Origin: Certhia americana
Lineage: Eukaryota; Chordata; Aves; Passeriformes; Certhiidae
Reading direction: 5' to 3'
NCBI GenBank assembly: GCA_018697195.1
Contig: CM031879.1
Coordinates: forward strand, 45,840,048 to 45,904,047
DNA length: 64,000 nt
Below the pieces are notes generated by a model. That model made no database searches and was not told the DNA's origin. It saw only the letters and a program-made list of their open reading frames with translations. Below, piece after piece: positions 1 through 12,748 of this stretch. Position numbers and translations under genes: made by a program. Numbering within the stretch: the first letter of the stretch is position 1; every line of letters starts with the position of its first letter.

Positions 1-1577
1 GCATTGCTGAGAGATCAGGCTTTTTGCTTTCTGTGTGGCAGACCACATTCTGTGGCAGTTGGAAATCCATCACCTTCCAGGGATTAATCCAAAAGAAGAG
101 GTTCTAAAATGACCTAGCACTATGACTTTATGGTTTTGTAAATCAATAGTTTTTCTAAAAGTCTGAAAAGACTCAATGTTATACTCCATCCCCTACTCCA
201 CATGTCCAGGCTAGACTCCATGACTATTATGGCATCTGAGGTCAGGAGAGCTGCAACACACAGACAATGGGGAGAGGTGACTATGATGAATAGGTAAGGA
301 GAACTACAGCAGGCCACCTAACTCTACAGTAATTTACATAAAAATGAAACAGAGTGTGCCTCCTCAGTGTTTCCTGATGCAAGAAGAGTCAACTTCAGCC
401 CATGTTGCTTCATCTCCAGTGAAATAAATGTGCCATTTTATTCTAGAGTTGCATTTGATCTTGAATTACTTCTCTGCTTCTTCTCTGGGAAAAGGTCACT
501 TTAAAGAAGCTTCAGGCGTGATACTAACATTGCATCCAATAAAAGACTCTCAGGAGGTCTGAAATAAGTACAAGGTCCAAATTTGGGATGTATTATCTGA
601 ACCTTATTCCTTCTCCCTCCTGAAAGTCAGAGTGAGAAATCTGACAAGAATACTTCTTTGCTCAGGAGACTTACAGGACTCCTTGGTCCTAGAAATACTG
701 TGAAAACAGTTTTCCAGCAAGCATCTGAGCATTCCAGGCCACAGCATCCACTGTGGGAAATCTGAACACAGAATGGATGGAAACAAGTGTCCCGGGAGTG
801 AGACCAGAATATTTCCATGGAAAGTGGAGGGTCAAGCTCCACATCTATTACCATACCACAGCTGCCTCCAGTTCAGCCAGCTCTCGGAAATTTAACTATT
901 TTCACCTTTATTGGTACTAAAGCTAACAAACTAAAACATAACCTACAAAACTCACATAAGTCCTGATAGACGTGGACGTACCCTGAAGACTTGGGAATCA
1001 GCATGAGCACCAGGTGGAACAATGTGGGCTCCAGTTCTGGTCTCATTCAGTACCTTCAGCTGCATCATTCCCACAGCTTTCTGTGCACATATTGTGGCAG
1101 CGTATGAGTCGTCTGCACCCTCTTCTGTTGGCAGCAGTCACTAAAATCATTTCAGAAAAAGCAGCCTCAAGAGGAGGCACCTTTCAGAAACCTCTCACTC
1201 CTTCTTCTCCAACATGTCTTGGGTGCTTATACATCATTGATTCAGACTCAGATGCTAAATGACACAGTCCCTGCAAAAAATTGGTCATAAACTCCAATGT
1301 CATGTAAACACCTCTCAAAGCCATAAACCTGAGGGGGTGCCCATTAGCTGGAGCTTCCATCCAGAGCTTCATACTGCCCTCCCTCCAGAAGGACTTCCAA
1401 TTCCAAGACAAAGACCTCCCTCTTGCCCAGGAACAAGGTTTCAAAGAGGCAGATACAGCCTTCCCTACCCACACATTACACTGAAAAGCAAACTTTTAAC
1501 ATGAAAAAAAAATGCCAAACCAAAAACCCAAACCCCAACGGGTGTGGGGGGATCTGAAATTCTTTGTGGATTATGAT

Positions 1578-1591
1578 TTTTCCATGGCAAC
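1578..1591. promoter_or_regulatory. X-box-like (RFX) palindrome
   Basis: TTTTCCATGGCAAC matches the palindromic RFX-family consensus GTTNCCATGGNAAC at all fixed positions except the first. It lies about 20 bp from a G-run cluster, and a second, inverted-looking copy lies about 100 bp away. Binding is inferred only. Confidence 0.4.
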
Positions 1592-1608
1592 AGGCTTGAG
1601 AAACAGGA

Positions 1609-1657
1609 GGGCTGGGGAGGGGGGTGACGAGAGGGAGAGGGAGGGAGGGAATGGGAG
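1609..1657 (+). other. G-run cluster with G-quadruplex potential
   Basis: The + strand carries at least seven runs of three or more G separated mostly by loops of 1-3 bases, for example GGGAGAGGGAGGGAGGGA. This satisfies the usual G-quadruplex pattern several times over. The + strand is the template strand of GRIN2B here, so the transcript would be C-rich. Confidence 0.7.
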
Positions 1658-1693
1658 GCATAGTGCTGAGGAGGGAGCAAGCAGCACTGGTAC

Positions 1694-1707
1694 ATTGCCA
1701 TGGAAAC
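1694..1707. promoter_or_regulatory. X-box-like (RFX) palindrome
   Basis: ATTGCCATGGAAAC matches GTTNCCATGGNAAC except at the first base. With 1578-1591 it forms a pair flanking the G-rich tract. Confidence 0.4.
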
Positions 1708-3611
1708 CCTCTTCCATCAACAGCCAACTGCCAAAGTCAGTCAGGATCCTAGAAATGGACTTGGAGTGGGGCCTGGGAGGTACTGGGGGACTCACCTTGC
1801 CAGCCCTGAGGCTACCTCAACCCCAAGAACCCCAGTCCCACTCCTCTCCCCCTTTCCCAACAGCTCTGACACTTTTTCTGCCTTTGCCTCCACCAGACAG
1901 AGCCAAATTTGGCCCAGCTGAAGAGTGGGAGGAAATACAAATCAGCAACGAAACAACCAGAGCAGGTGGAAAGCAGCGAGGCAAAGAGGGATAATTTTTC
2001 TGATAGCCCTTGGGTTTCTTTCCACCTTTCTGGATCGATTTGGACCATGCAGATGTATTTGTTTTCACACCCCAGATGGCTGTAGAAAGCGAATGTCACT
2101 CCTAATCACTGAAATCAAGATGGAAATGTTACTTCCCTGCAAACTTAGCTACCAAGGAAATAAGAAGGGCTGTTGTTGGGTTCACATTTGTACAAGGCCA
2201 GGTCGCCTTCAACTGTGTCTGTCTCACCCAGTATAGCACATGTCCCTACCTACCTCTAAATCATGACAGATGTCACAATATTGTGGCCAAGCAAAAATTA
2301 GAGGAGATTCTGTTAGTGGAAATAAAATACATAGTGAGAATAGTTTTGCCTTCTAACCCTCATCTGCAACAGGGAGGCAGGCAACTCAGTGAAATGAACA
2401 ACTATTCACACCCTTTTGCACACTGTACTTTGTCAGAAGCCTTTTGGTGCCTTAAGAAATGGTCAAAAACAGAGTTTACAGAAAGAACTTTAAAAGGGCT
2501 GGCAAATTCTACAAACCCTTGCTAGTATTTATAGTTGTGCCCCTAGCATGGTAAGGGATGGATGAGTCGTTTCAGGCTGCAGACGGCTGCAGACGGCAGG
2601 AAGGAATTGACTCCTACTCCAACCACACAACTGGCTAAGCAAATTGTGGAGGAAGATTCCCTTCTCCTGAAGCATCTGTTATCACCCATCTGATTGCACA
2701 ATGAATCAGTAGTATGAGGACAGGCTGCTGTGAGGGTGGGGGAAGAGGGAAAGAGAGACTGCAAATCAGGCAGTTATAAAGCAAGGAGATGCCAGTTCCC
2801 ACCTCATCACAGAAAAGGACACGGACCAAACAGAAAGGGCCTGGTTTGTATGCTTTTAAGTTATGTGTCTGGATTACAACTGATAGTATAGCACCAATGA
2901 AGTAGCATAACTTTCATTGGAACAGCAGCTGGGTTTTCCCACATATATTCGAGAGCTGGGGATCCCAAAGTGCTCTATGCTCTGATCATTTATGTCTCTA
3001 AATGATCTGCACTGATGAAATAAAGCAACCACCCTCCAGACAATGCTTGAACAGAAGAAAAAATGCCCCTGTGCTCTGAGGGGCAATCACAGCTCTGCTG
3101 GACCACCAAGTCATTCATCTGCACTGCTTTACTTATTACTGAGATTGGAACCCAAGCCCAGGCCTCCAGACCACTTCTAAGATTATCTAGTCACATTATA
3201 TAGGATAAAGAAAATGAGCACGGACAGTAGCAGAATTTTTCCCAACTTTCCTGATGAGGGAAGAACAGCTGACTGACCCTTCTGAGCTTCATAATTTCCT
3301 ATGTGTCTGATACAAACACACTACAATAATGCCTTCATAATCTCAGCATCAGGCTGAAAATTAGTGAAAAATCACTAATGGGTATGGGTCAGACTCTTAC
3401 TTCAACTGTTGATGGGACCTAAAATCAGTCAACATTTTGGAGAAAGAAAAAGGAAATTAAAAAAATTACCTGTTAAGGGCTTAAGCAGTAAACAAGTGAA
3501 TGCAGAAGAGTCAGCATGGAATTAGTTTTTTTCACATGCACTTTGGTTGTGAAACAACCAATAAATCAAATCCTATTTAGTGCTGATTTCCAGATCTGAC
3601 AAGATCTGACA

Positions 3612-4264
3612 AGAAGCTCAACATGACCTGGCAATGTGCATTTCCAGCACAGAAAGCCAACCATATCCTGGGCTGCATCAAAAGCAGTGTGGCCAGAAGG
3701 ATGAGGGAGTTGATTCTCCTCCTCCACTCTGCTCTGCTCCGGTGAGATCCCACCTGCAGTGCTGCTTCCAGGTCTGGAGTTCCCAGCATGAGGAGGGCAT
3801 AGATCTGTTGGAGCAAGTCCAGAGGAGAGACACAAAGCGATCAGAGGTGAACAGCACCACTTTTATGAAGACAATCTGAGTTGGGGCTGTTCTGACTGGG
3901 GAAGAGAAGATTTCAGTGAGATTTTATAGAACCTTCCAGTACGTAAAGGGGCTTCAAGTGAGCTGGAGAGGGACTTTTTACAAGGGCGTGGAGTGATAGT
4001 ACAAGAGGAAATGGCTTCAAACTGAAAAAGAGTAGGTTTACATTAGATATAAGGAAGAAATTCTTCACTGTGAGGGAGGTGAGGTACTGTGACAGGTTGA
4101 CCAGAGAAGTTGTAAGATGTACCATCCCTGGAAGTGTTCAAGGCCAGGATGGATGGAGCTTTGAGAACCTGTTCTAATGGAATGTGTCCCTGCTTATAGC
4201 AGGTGAGTAAGAACTAGATAATTTTTAAAATACCTTTCAATACAAACCAATCTATGATTCTATA
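3612..4264 (+). mobile_element. CR1 LINE, 5'-truncated 3' end (~650 bp)
   Basis: The element begins at a CR1-typical stretch (CTCAACATGACCTGGCAATG), passes through the segment resembling 'gccagaaggatgagggagttgattctcc', the 'gacaagaggaaatggcttcaa' region and 'aggaagaaattcttcactg', and ends in the CR1 tail TCTATGATTCTATAG. Only the 3' region survives and no reverse-transcriptase frame is visible. It lies antisense to GRIN2B. Moderate divergence and small gaps indicate an old copy. Confidence 0.92.
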
Positions 4265-7200
4265 GTCTGTATTGAGAGGTTCCCTGGCTAGACTGTTCTT
4301 TTGGGACCAATTTCAAGCAGGTGACCTCATAAGGGGAATTTCTTTTCCAGTCAAGCCCCTTTGAAATCTTGAAGTAAGGTGTTGGGAGTCCTTCTGTAGG
4401 CCAATATAAGGCATGCTATTGGGGAAAGGTAGTAGGCCCAGATGAGTTCAAGTTTGGGTCATTTTCATGAGATGTGGTCTGATTTGGAGCCTGTACAAAG
4501 TACCCTAAGGGCAGGAGAAAGGCATGAGGGCTCCCACTAGATGAGAAAACACTATGATCCCTACCCAAGGGCAGCAAAGCTGCATCTTAGCCTCAGAAAA
4601 AGGTGAAGAGAAGACAGCACAGCCCAGAGTCCACTGTGCATACAACTAACCATGCACCAATAAAAGGAACCAATATCAAGTATTTTCTTTCTGAATTCAC
4701 CACTGCAATTTCTCTTCAGGAATACTCTGTAACACTGGACACACAAGTCAAAATGGGACAGATTTATTCCTTGTGGCCCAAAGTCTGGTTTCAGAGACCA
4801 TCTACTTCTGAGCTCAGCAGGGGCTCCCAGACAGCTCACTCCCAGTTATTTACCAATAAAATAAGTCAGTGGCAGTACCAAACAGGAATCTGCCCCTGGA
4901 AGCCAGACTCCTATGGGCGACTTTGTGCTTGGAACTGAATATTATAGCCCTGTATCCCTTTCACCTGCACCTGCCTCTAGAGAAATGGATAGGCTATTAA
5001 ACATGGACTTGTATCACTTTCAAGAGCTTTGCCGACCCATCTGTGAAATTGCTCTGTGTCTCCTGAAGGCGTGCGCAAGAGATGTTCTCTCCCCCCTCCC
5101 TCATCCTCCACTGATGGATTGGGTCTGTCAGCTTGTCAGCTCTCATTGGGCACTGTTTGACATCAGTCCACATTGGGGCAGTGAAAATCTGTTTGCAGTC
5201 AGCTCTTCCAATAGCTCCTGTGAAAGAGGGGAGGTTGACCCACTCCAAAACATGCTGCCTCAGCTGGCGTCCAAACAGCCACACATGATAATGGTGATAG
5301 AAAACAGCTTGAGACAGGGTGGCAAAGCTACAGGTTTCTTTGGGGTCTGTTGGGCAGTTCAAGGAGAATACTGAGAGCTGGGGTAGGGCCTTCACGACTC
5401 CTGAATCCCATGCACAAACATTGCCACCAAGACGGGTAGTCAGTGGTGGAAAAAGAGGAAGTTCGCACAGCTGAGGTTGTGCAGGGACGCAGCTCAGTGG
5501 AGTGGGCCCAGGAATAATGTTCTGAGCATCCCTGGCCTCTCAACTTGCAAATGTCATCTGTCAATCCTGGACTCAGTCCTTCCGGAGCAGTTCTGACAGG
5601 GGTAGCTGAGAAGGGACATCAGAGGCAAGCTAGACTTGCAGAGCCTCCAGAGGGTCAATTGCCATGGTACATCAAGTAGCCAGTCATTCAAAATAGAATT
5701 TCTTAACCCTACTTTCTTACTGTCTAAAAAAATCAAGCTGTTTGATATATCTGAAAATCCTTCTCAGAGTCTTTACAGAAAACCAGAATCAAGGCTCTTA
5801 TAGCTAATCACAATGTCTTAGAATGAGAACATGAAATCATTAGGAACACTGAAGCTTCCATCATGCCCCCTTCAGTTAATTTTATTTTGACATGGGAAAA
5901 CTCATGTGATAAATATGAGTTTCTAGGAAGAAGCTGAGGTGCTGTGATGGGCAGTTCAGAGACTAAGAAGACCTAGTGCAGCCTACAGAGATTTGCAAAG
6001 GGAGCCATTTTGACAGATAAAAAAGGGAACTGTACAGCAAAATTCACATATAGGTCCAGTTTCAGCTTTGCAGCTCCACTTCCAGTTGCAAGCCCTCGTT
6101 TAGCTCTCTGAAATTGTAAAGGCTGTGACCCCATTTGTTATTGCAGCCCTTGATTGGCAAAACACTTCTACAGATGAGCTCTTCAAATTGCCATTTTTTG
6201 CTCTCTTGCAAAGTAAGATTTGTTTAGGCCATGAAAGAAGAAACACTTGATTAGGCTTCTGTGCCTAGACAACAATATTCCAGATACTGTCCAGTCCCAC
6301 CATGCTACACACTGTGAGACAAGCAATTAAAAACACACCTCAGGATGAAAATACCACTACAGCAAACAGGATTTTAAGAGTCACAGAGAAATTCAGGTTA
6401 TAAAAGACCTCTGCAGGTGACCTGGCTCAGCCCTTCTCTCAAAAGAAGGCCAGTTTATGTAATCTTTCCCCATCCATTTTTCAATGATGCAACCAAACAT
6501 GAAACTATGATCATTAGCTCATCACTTGAAACTTACTGTTTCATGTCACAGTTACCCACTCTTACACACCCAAATGATGCATACACAGAGAGACCCATTT
6601 TCAAAAAATAAACCCCCATCTTAAAAAAATAAGCAATAGGTCTTTTCAGTTACTCTAACAAATAGCATAATAAAAAACAATTGAAGAAAAACACTAAAGC
6701 ATCCTGCAGGTTAGTATGATGGGTCTAGGGTTAGTCCCATTCAGAAAGCTAGCTAATCCATTACGGTTTCTTTTTAAGTTATTTGCCATAATATTCCAGC
6801 TATTTCCATATTTTAATTAGACATTGTTTTTTTAACTCTCCTCCTTTTAGTCTTTTCCCTTTCACTTATTTTACCTCAGGAAATACTATTTGTTCTTGAA
6901 ATATTGAAGAAGGTATGGCACAGTCAAGCAAGGAAGTCTCAAGAAATTTGTACTGAGATGGAAGAAATATCAACAAACTCAAGTATAAAGGTGGAGGCAG
7001 CTGAAAGACTGGGAAATACATGTGAAAGAAACACTGACTTGAGAGCACCCTGCAAAGGCATCACTATGGAGTGGGGGGCAAGTAGGTGGGAGAAAGGATG
7101 CACTTTTTGGTGTGTGCTCAGGTCAGTGCCACTTGACAGGGACACATTTTCCCACTGTGTTCATGGCAGTCCTGAGTGAAGTTTAGCAGAGGTGTCCTTG

Positions 7201-7591
7201 CCAATTTCCTTTAATAACAGGGTCCTCTTACCCATGATTTTTTGTGACTTTCTCCTAGCATTGTCAGTACGGCAGCTGACTACCTGAAGAAATTTATTAT
7301 AAACCACAAACCAGGAGTTTGCTTTTTACTCCTATCTCACAGACATTGCTGATGATATGAAATAAAAGGAGTGGAGGTGGGGTGGGAGAGGGCTGTGAGT
7401 CCCCATGCAGAATGCAGTCAGCTCATGTAGGGCTGGCTCTTCAGGGGTGTGCAGCATGCCTGAAGAACCAGTTTGATATTTCAGATGAGAGCTTTAGGCA
7501 ACAGTAAGCCTTGCAGCAAAGGGCTCGGCACTCACTTAAGACTAAAAACAGAGCACTTCTTATTAAGGAGGCTGATGTAAAGCCCACAGCA

Positions 7592-7611
7592 GGGGGAGGG
7601 GTGGGGGGGGG
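7592..7611 (+). repeat. G-rich simple tract
   Basis: Twenty bases are almost pure G, with one A and one T interruption (G5, G4 and G9 runs). It is probably unstable in length and is a weak quadruplex candidate. Confidence 0.75.
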
Positions 7612-10283
7612 ATGATGCAGGAAGGAAGGACATGTGATATTCATTCAGTAAAAGAAAACCAACAGCTAAAGAATGCACAAGGTTAATATCAATCGCTTTT
7701 TCTGCCCTAGAGCCTTTTGGTGCTCAGAAGCTAATTTGGGTGGGGTGTTTTCTTCACATACACACAGCAGAAACACACACCATACACCCCATCAGCCTCC
7801 CACAGTTTGAAAGAGGAGCAGATATCCAAACCATAGACTAAAAGGAGGAGCTCTGCAGGGAGAAATGCTTAACTGAAAACAAAACTGGTCCCAGCCTGGA
7901 AATCATCCACCTCTCCAACTCCAGGGACGAGGGCAGCTTTCTTGATGTCAGCCATTTCCAGCCCCTGAGCAAGCACACAGTCAATCACTGCAAACTGAAG
8001 AGGAGCAATTCCTAAATTCCTGTAGGAAGCACATGCATGGTGGGAACACCCACGTCTACCCCATATCCATCTCTATTCATTACTCCCTGTCTAAGCTTCC
8101 AGCTTTCCCACCCTTGGTGCTAGGGACTCTCCCACTAAAACCTCTGTGATTTGAGACTGAGGGTGGCACAGCCTTTAGCTCCCATGGTGCAGCACAACAG
8201 CCCCACCCACAGCAAGGGCCAAAAGGAGAATTCTCTAGAGGTGAGGAGAGAACTCTAATCCCCAGAGTCCCCTTTTTGTAGCTCTGGGTCTGGTCACCAC
8301 CAGTCCTTTGGCTCCAGCATGCATGCTCAGAGCTATCCCCACTGCTTTCAGACTGGTTTATACCCTGGTTTCTAAGTGCTTCTCATAAATTGGCTAGCCC
8401 TGCCTTCCCCTCTCCCCAAGGAACAGTGTAGCCTCTTGGCACAGTCCTACATGGCCCAGAATCCAGGATCAATACTAACAATATGTGAAAGGAAGAACCA
8501 ATGCGGGAAACCAGAAAGTTCAGTTTAGCTTCAAGTGACAGTCAGGGAGAGCTAGCAAAGACTAAGCAGAAAGGGTGGCAAAATAGGACAGACGGACAGA
8601 CGAGAAAGATGGCACAAAATTTGTATTTTCTATTACCCAGATGTAAATGGATTTGTTGCCCTGAAGCAATTTACAACAGCTGAAAACTGGCCTGCAAGGC
8701 CCAAGAAGGAATTAGGATGCTGTCATGTCCCAGAGTGCTGAAAAGGTGGATTCAATGCTGAGCTGTTGTGAACTGGGAGTCCTTCTAGATTCATAGCCCA
8801 ATCAAAATACCAGCCTCAGTATTTTCTTCATACCATGACCAGATGGACAGGAGAAGTCTGCTCCACTGACCACCTTCCTCCCCCCAACTGCCTCAGCCAC
8901 GTGCATACCAAACTAATAATTCAATCATGCATCTTCACCACACTTTTACTGCAGCCCACGCACTCACCCACCTGCTGCCAGAATAGGCACCCCCCACCAT
9001 TGCCAGAGTCAGTCAGGCATGTTTTTCTCCCACTCGTGCAGTCCCACTCAGCTCCATCCACACCCCGTCTCTGTCTGCCTTTAACAATTATCTACAGCTC
9101 TGGGAAGGAGCACTGCAGACTTCCATCCCAGCCTTCCCTCTAAGTGCTTATTCGAGGCATCACAGAACTTGCCCTGAGCTGGAATGAAATTTCGCCCTTT
9201 GCATATCCTTACTTATTTATACTTGCTGCCCATGCTGGTTGCCTAAGGGATGGGAAGGAGGTAGGAGGGTATTAACAAGCTCTTTAACATGATACCTCTT
9301 AGAAATAAAGTAACTACTGCTATCTGCATCACTATCTTTTGCTTGAGTGAAAATCAGGCAATGGACTCTACTGCTGGCTGTTTTTCTAAGCCCACGTGGT
9401 CCTATAAGATGCACTAGGAATTTGCGCTCAGCTGCTGACCCATCAATTCTAAAAGTTAGTGTTTACACACAAGGCTCAAATTTTACAAGGTGTGAGATGG
9501 CAAGTGTTTTCAGCCCCTTTTCAGAGCTCAAGACAAGGTGATGCTCTTCTGAGACAGAGCCTTTTACAATTCATGTCCATTATTCTGCATCATTATTCAC
9601 AGTCTTTTGGATGCATATATCCTCTGCTCTCTCTGCTGCCTTTCTCTAGTCGGTCACCAAGACCTTCCTTTCCTCCCCAGAAAAGCCCACTAGTTAAGCC
9701 CAGTAGCTATAGCACTGGGTCCTCAAATCCTAAATGCCTGACTTCAGATAAGAATGTCAAGCAAAGTCTCCCTGGGAAGGTGCCCTAAATTTGAAGATGT
9801 CATATATACTGATATAGAAGAAATTCTCTAAATCCCTTCTTCAGAAGTAATTTTATATCATAAAAAAATACTCTGCATGGGCAGAACACTCAGACCTTCA
9901 ACCACACACCCCCGCCAGCCAATGATCTGGAACTGCCGAGGGCACAGGCATGGAGTCAGAGCAAGAATATTTTTACCAAATTGGAGAAGATGTGAAGAGG
10001 GATTTAAGGGAAACGGAATCTATCAGAGGAGGCACTTGCTGGGAAGACAGCTTGCTGGCATGGGACAGGCAGTTGTTTGAGTGTTTGCAATGCAAGGCCT
10101 CACCTACAGCTGACCCCATGCAACAGCCCTCTCTCTTTATAAGGTGGCTCAGGGCTCTGCATGGGACACTCCAGTGCCCCTGCATTGCACCCCACTGCCT
10201 GCAGCAGGTGGGTCCCCAGGACAGCAGCTGGCCCTGAACCTGCACAGCATCCCTGTAGCCCCTGGCTATGGAGCCAATCAAGG

Positions 10284-10301
10284 ATTGTTGGTAACAACAA
10301 T
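10284..10301. repeat. Short perfect inverted repeat with SOX-like half sites
   Basis: ATTGTTG, then GTAA, then CAACAAT gives a 7-bp perfect stem with a 4-nt loop. Each arm contains the SOX core (ATTGTT/AACAAT). A match this short could be chance. Confidence 0.35.
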
Positions 10302-10681
10302 AATGGCATGGGAAAGAACAAGAGTGCCTGGAGAAGGGGCCATTAGGAAGTAGGGCATCACTCTTTCAAGACAAACATTCCTGAAGATAACACAACACAG
10401 TACAGAGTAAGAGCAGGAATGAGGCCAAGAAGCAGCTATGGACTGTAGCGGGGGGCAGATTCATGACCACCCAAGCCTTCCAAAGCACTCTAACTCATGT
10501 CCAAAAAGGTGTAAAAAATAATCTGCTCATGACAGTCAATTTGCACAGAGAGTGAGAAACCTGTCTTCATGGCAGGGAAACCTACTTATGAAAAGATATC
10601 TCCACCAAGCCCAGGCAGCACCCCCAGGAGCCTGGACAGAGAGCCCCTTCCCCACAGTGCCACCAGGATAAACCCTCCCCA

Positions 10682-10990
10682 GGGAGCTGTGGGTATCTAG
10701 CCTAGAGAAAAGGAGGCTCAGGGGAAGCCTTATTGCTCTGGAAGGAGGTCACAGACTTGTGGGTATCAGTCTCTTCTCCCAGGTAACAAGAAATAGAACA
10801 AGAGGAAATGGCTTCAAGTTGAGCCAGTGAACAGGCCACCCAGAGACATGGTGGTGACACCATCCCCGGAGGTAGATGGAGATGTGGCACTTAGGGTCAC
10901 AGTTTAGTGGTGGACCTGACAGTTTAGGCTAATTATTGGACTCAATGGTTTTAGAGGTCTTTTCCAGCCTTAGTGATGCTATGATTCTAT
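10682..10990 (+). mobile_element. CR1 LINE, 5'-truncated 3' end (~310 bp)
   Basis: It shows the CR1 landmarks 'gtatctagcctagagaaaag', 'gaggctcaggggaagcctta', 'ggtctcttctcccagg'-like text and 'agaacaagaggaaatggctt'. It then continues through 'tggactcaatggttttagag' to the terminal GCTATGATTCTAT. The copy is internally shortened around 'gttgagccagtgaacaggc'. Its orientation is antisense to GRIN2B. Confidence 0.92.
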
Positions 10991-11542
10991 AAGCATTTGA
11001 AGCCTGAATATGTGGCATCTGACAGTGTCATCACAACAGGCTATAGTGCCAGCCCCAACTTGGCTAAGGATAGATGTAATTATACTGGTAATGAAATACA
11101 TCTGCCACCCCTAGAGCAGTTGTTCCTTGAGGTCACAGAAGTACCAAGTAGGTCTTCTTCCCTAATACAAGCATTTTGTGCACACAAATAATACCAGTCA
11201 TTGGGGCCAAATCAATTTTTTCTCCCCCAAGCTCTCTCATCCTTCACCACTGGTATGTAGCTGAGGTGACCTGGGAATGTGAGCAGAAAAAAAAAAAGCT
11301 CCAATTTTTTTTCCCATGGATGCTAGTTCATGACCATCATGCTGAGGAACCAGAACTACATCCTTTCTCACCCAGATCACTGAGTTCCCCCTCTCTGCTG
11401 CCAAAGCCATAGAGCCAGATCTTGTCTCAGATATGCAGGTGAATGACTCCATTTAGTTTTCTGCTGCTGCCCAGTTCTTCTGTGGCACTCTTCAACATGC
11501 TGATATTACAGATTTCTACCGCGATAACTTATGGTAGAGCTT

Positions 11543-11690
11543 TGGACTGGCTCTGGCTGAGATGGAGTTCATTTTCCCACAGCAGCCCTCATCATACTGT
11601 GCTTTGCATTGGTACCTAGAAAGGAGTTGGTAACACACCAGTCTTGGCTACTACTGAGCAGCACTGGCACAGCATCCCACCTGAGACTGA
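11543..11690 (+). mobile_element. LTR-like dispersed repeat fragment
   Basis: The block runs from 'ctggctgagatggagttcat' through 'ctgtgctttgcattggta' to 'actgagcagcactggcacag'. It is clearly homologous to 59422-59515 in this same window. It matches my recollection of a common songbird endogenous-retrovirus LTR whose 5' part begins 'ggctgagat(a/g)gagtt'. Only the 5' portion is present. The family name is uncertain; the shared-repeat status is seen directly. Confidence 0.7.
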
Positions 11691-12478
11691 AACTGTGCTT
11701 CCAATTCCTGTGATTGCTAAAGTTAAATGTTCATACCATGCCATTACACACATCTTAATTAATCCACTGATTGTTCACATACTCTCCCAGATTATGATAC
11801 CCTCTCCTAGAAAACATTAGCTTATTAACCCCAGTCACTTCTTCTAAAGCAGTCCCAGAACAGATAATTGACTGCCCCCTAAATGCCAAGGTATTCATAA
11901 TATTCTGATTTAGCAAGAGGCATTGCAAAATCTCTCTGAAGTATTTGAGTGGAGGAATAACACACAGGCTCTTTCAGAAGCATCATTAAAACCAGACAAA
12001 CCTTGCAATCCATTTAGTGAAGTGCCTGGAGGCTGTCTTTTCAGAAAGGAAACAGAAGTAAATACAGCACACTGAAACTGAAAACACGCAGTGCCACAGG
12101 CACCAGCCCTCTTGCACATCATTTGCGATGCTGGTGTTTTTTCCTGTTTCCTCTCTTTCTTCAATTTATACTCAGCACATTTCAGACTCATGCGAGGAGA
12201 AATCATAATAACCCTGGAGATTTTTATTTATCCCTCAGAAAGGTATAAAGTGGGCATCAGCCAGGCAAGTTACCTTCACTGTCTATTGAATGTTAGACAG
12301 GAAGTATCACTTACCTGCCTTGAGAAGGCAGTTCATAATTCAGCCCCACCTCTTCTGCTGTGGACAATTCACAAGAACTATCTGAGGAGGACCTCAGGAG
12401 AGGGATAATATCAGCACTGAACCAGATTGAGATACCTCGTTCATCTCACAAGTCCCACACCATTGCTGTTAAGTGGCC

Positions 12479-12748
12479 ATGATAGGATGAGAGAAAATGA
12501 CCTCAGGTTGTGCCACAGAAAGTTTATATTGGATACAAGGAAAAATTTCTTCACTTAAAGGGTTGTCAAGCACTGGAACAGGCTGCCAGAGAAAAGGTAT
12601 AGCCATTCTCTCTGGAAGTATTTAAAAGATGTGTAGTTGTGGCACTATGGACATGGTTTACTGGTGGACTTGGCAGAGCTGGGTTTATGACTGCATTTAA
12701 TGTTCTCTGGGGTTTTTCCCAAACTAAATGATACTTTGATTCTATGAA
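12479..12748 (+). mobile_element. CR1 LINE, 5'-truncated 3' end (~270 bp)
   Basis: It begins 'ccatgataggatgagagaaa', continues with 'aggaaaaatttcttcactta', 'gcactggaacaggctgccag' and 'ggcactatggacatggttta', and ends 'actttgattctatg'. This is the standard order of the CR1 3' untranslated region. It is antisense to GRIN2B. Confidence 0.92.

Larger units (their letters stand above)
1..3611 (-). other. GRIN2B: GRIN2B intron, distal part: no gene; G-rich tract and two X-box-like palindromes
   Basis: This is transcribed as intron downstream of the exon. I find no exon. The notable content is a purine-rich G-run cluster at 1609-1657 bracketed by two X-box-like palindromes (1578-1591 and 1694-1707). 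There is also a 10-bp unit GGCTGCAGAC repeated about 2.5 times at 2575-2598, and a direct 10-bp duplication AGATCTGACA at 3592-3611 that abuts the first CR1 copy. The 160-codon open frame at 1512-1994 runs through the G-rich tract and shows no domain I recognise. Confidence 0.85.
4265..10681 (-). other. GRIN2B: GRIN2B intron: no gene or dated repeat seen
   Basis: No exon, RNA gene or retroposon is recognisable here. There are G-rich simple tracts at about 7372-7393 and 7592-7611; the latter is G5-A-G4-T-G9 and could form a quadruplex. A short perfect inverted repeat sits at 10284-10301. The open frames of 130-150 codons near 4913-5395 lie on both strands and resemble no protein I know. Confidence 0.8.

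Noticed and set aside
1512..1994. 160-codon open frame
   Set aside because: It runs through a purine-rich G tract that lacks stop codons by composition; no signal peptide, domain or homologous-looking segment is present.
2575..2598. CRISPR-like or minisatellite array
   Set aside because: Only about 2.5 copies of a 10-bp unit, with no spacers; an ordinary local duplication in a vertebrate intron.
4913..5395. Overlapping 153-codon (+) and 132-codon (-) open frames
   Set aside because: They are complementary shadows of each other with no recognisable protein features; treated as intron.
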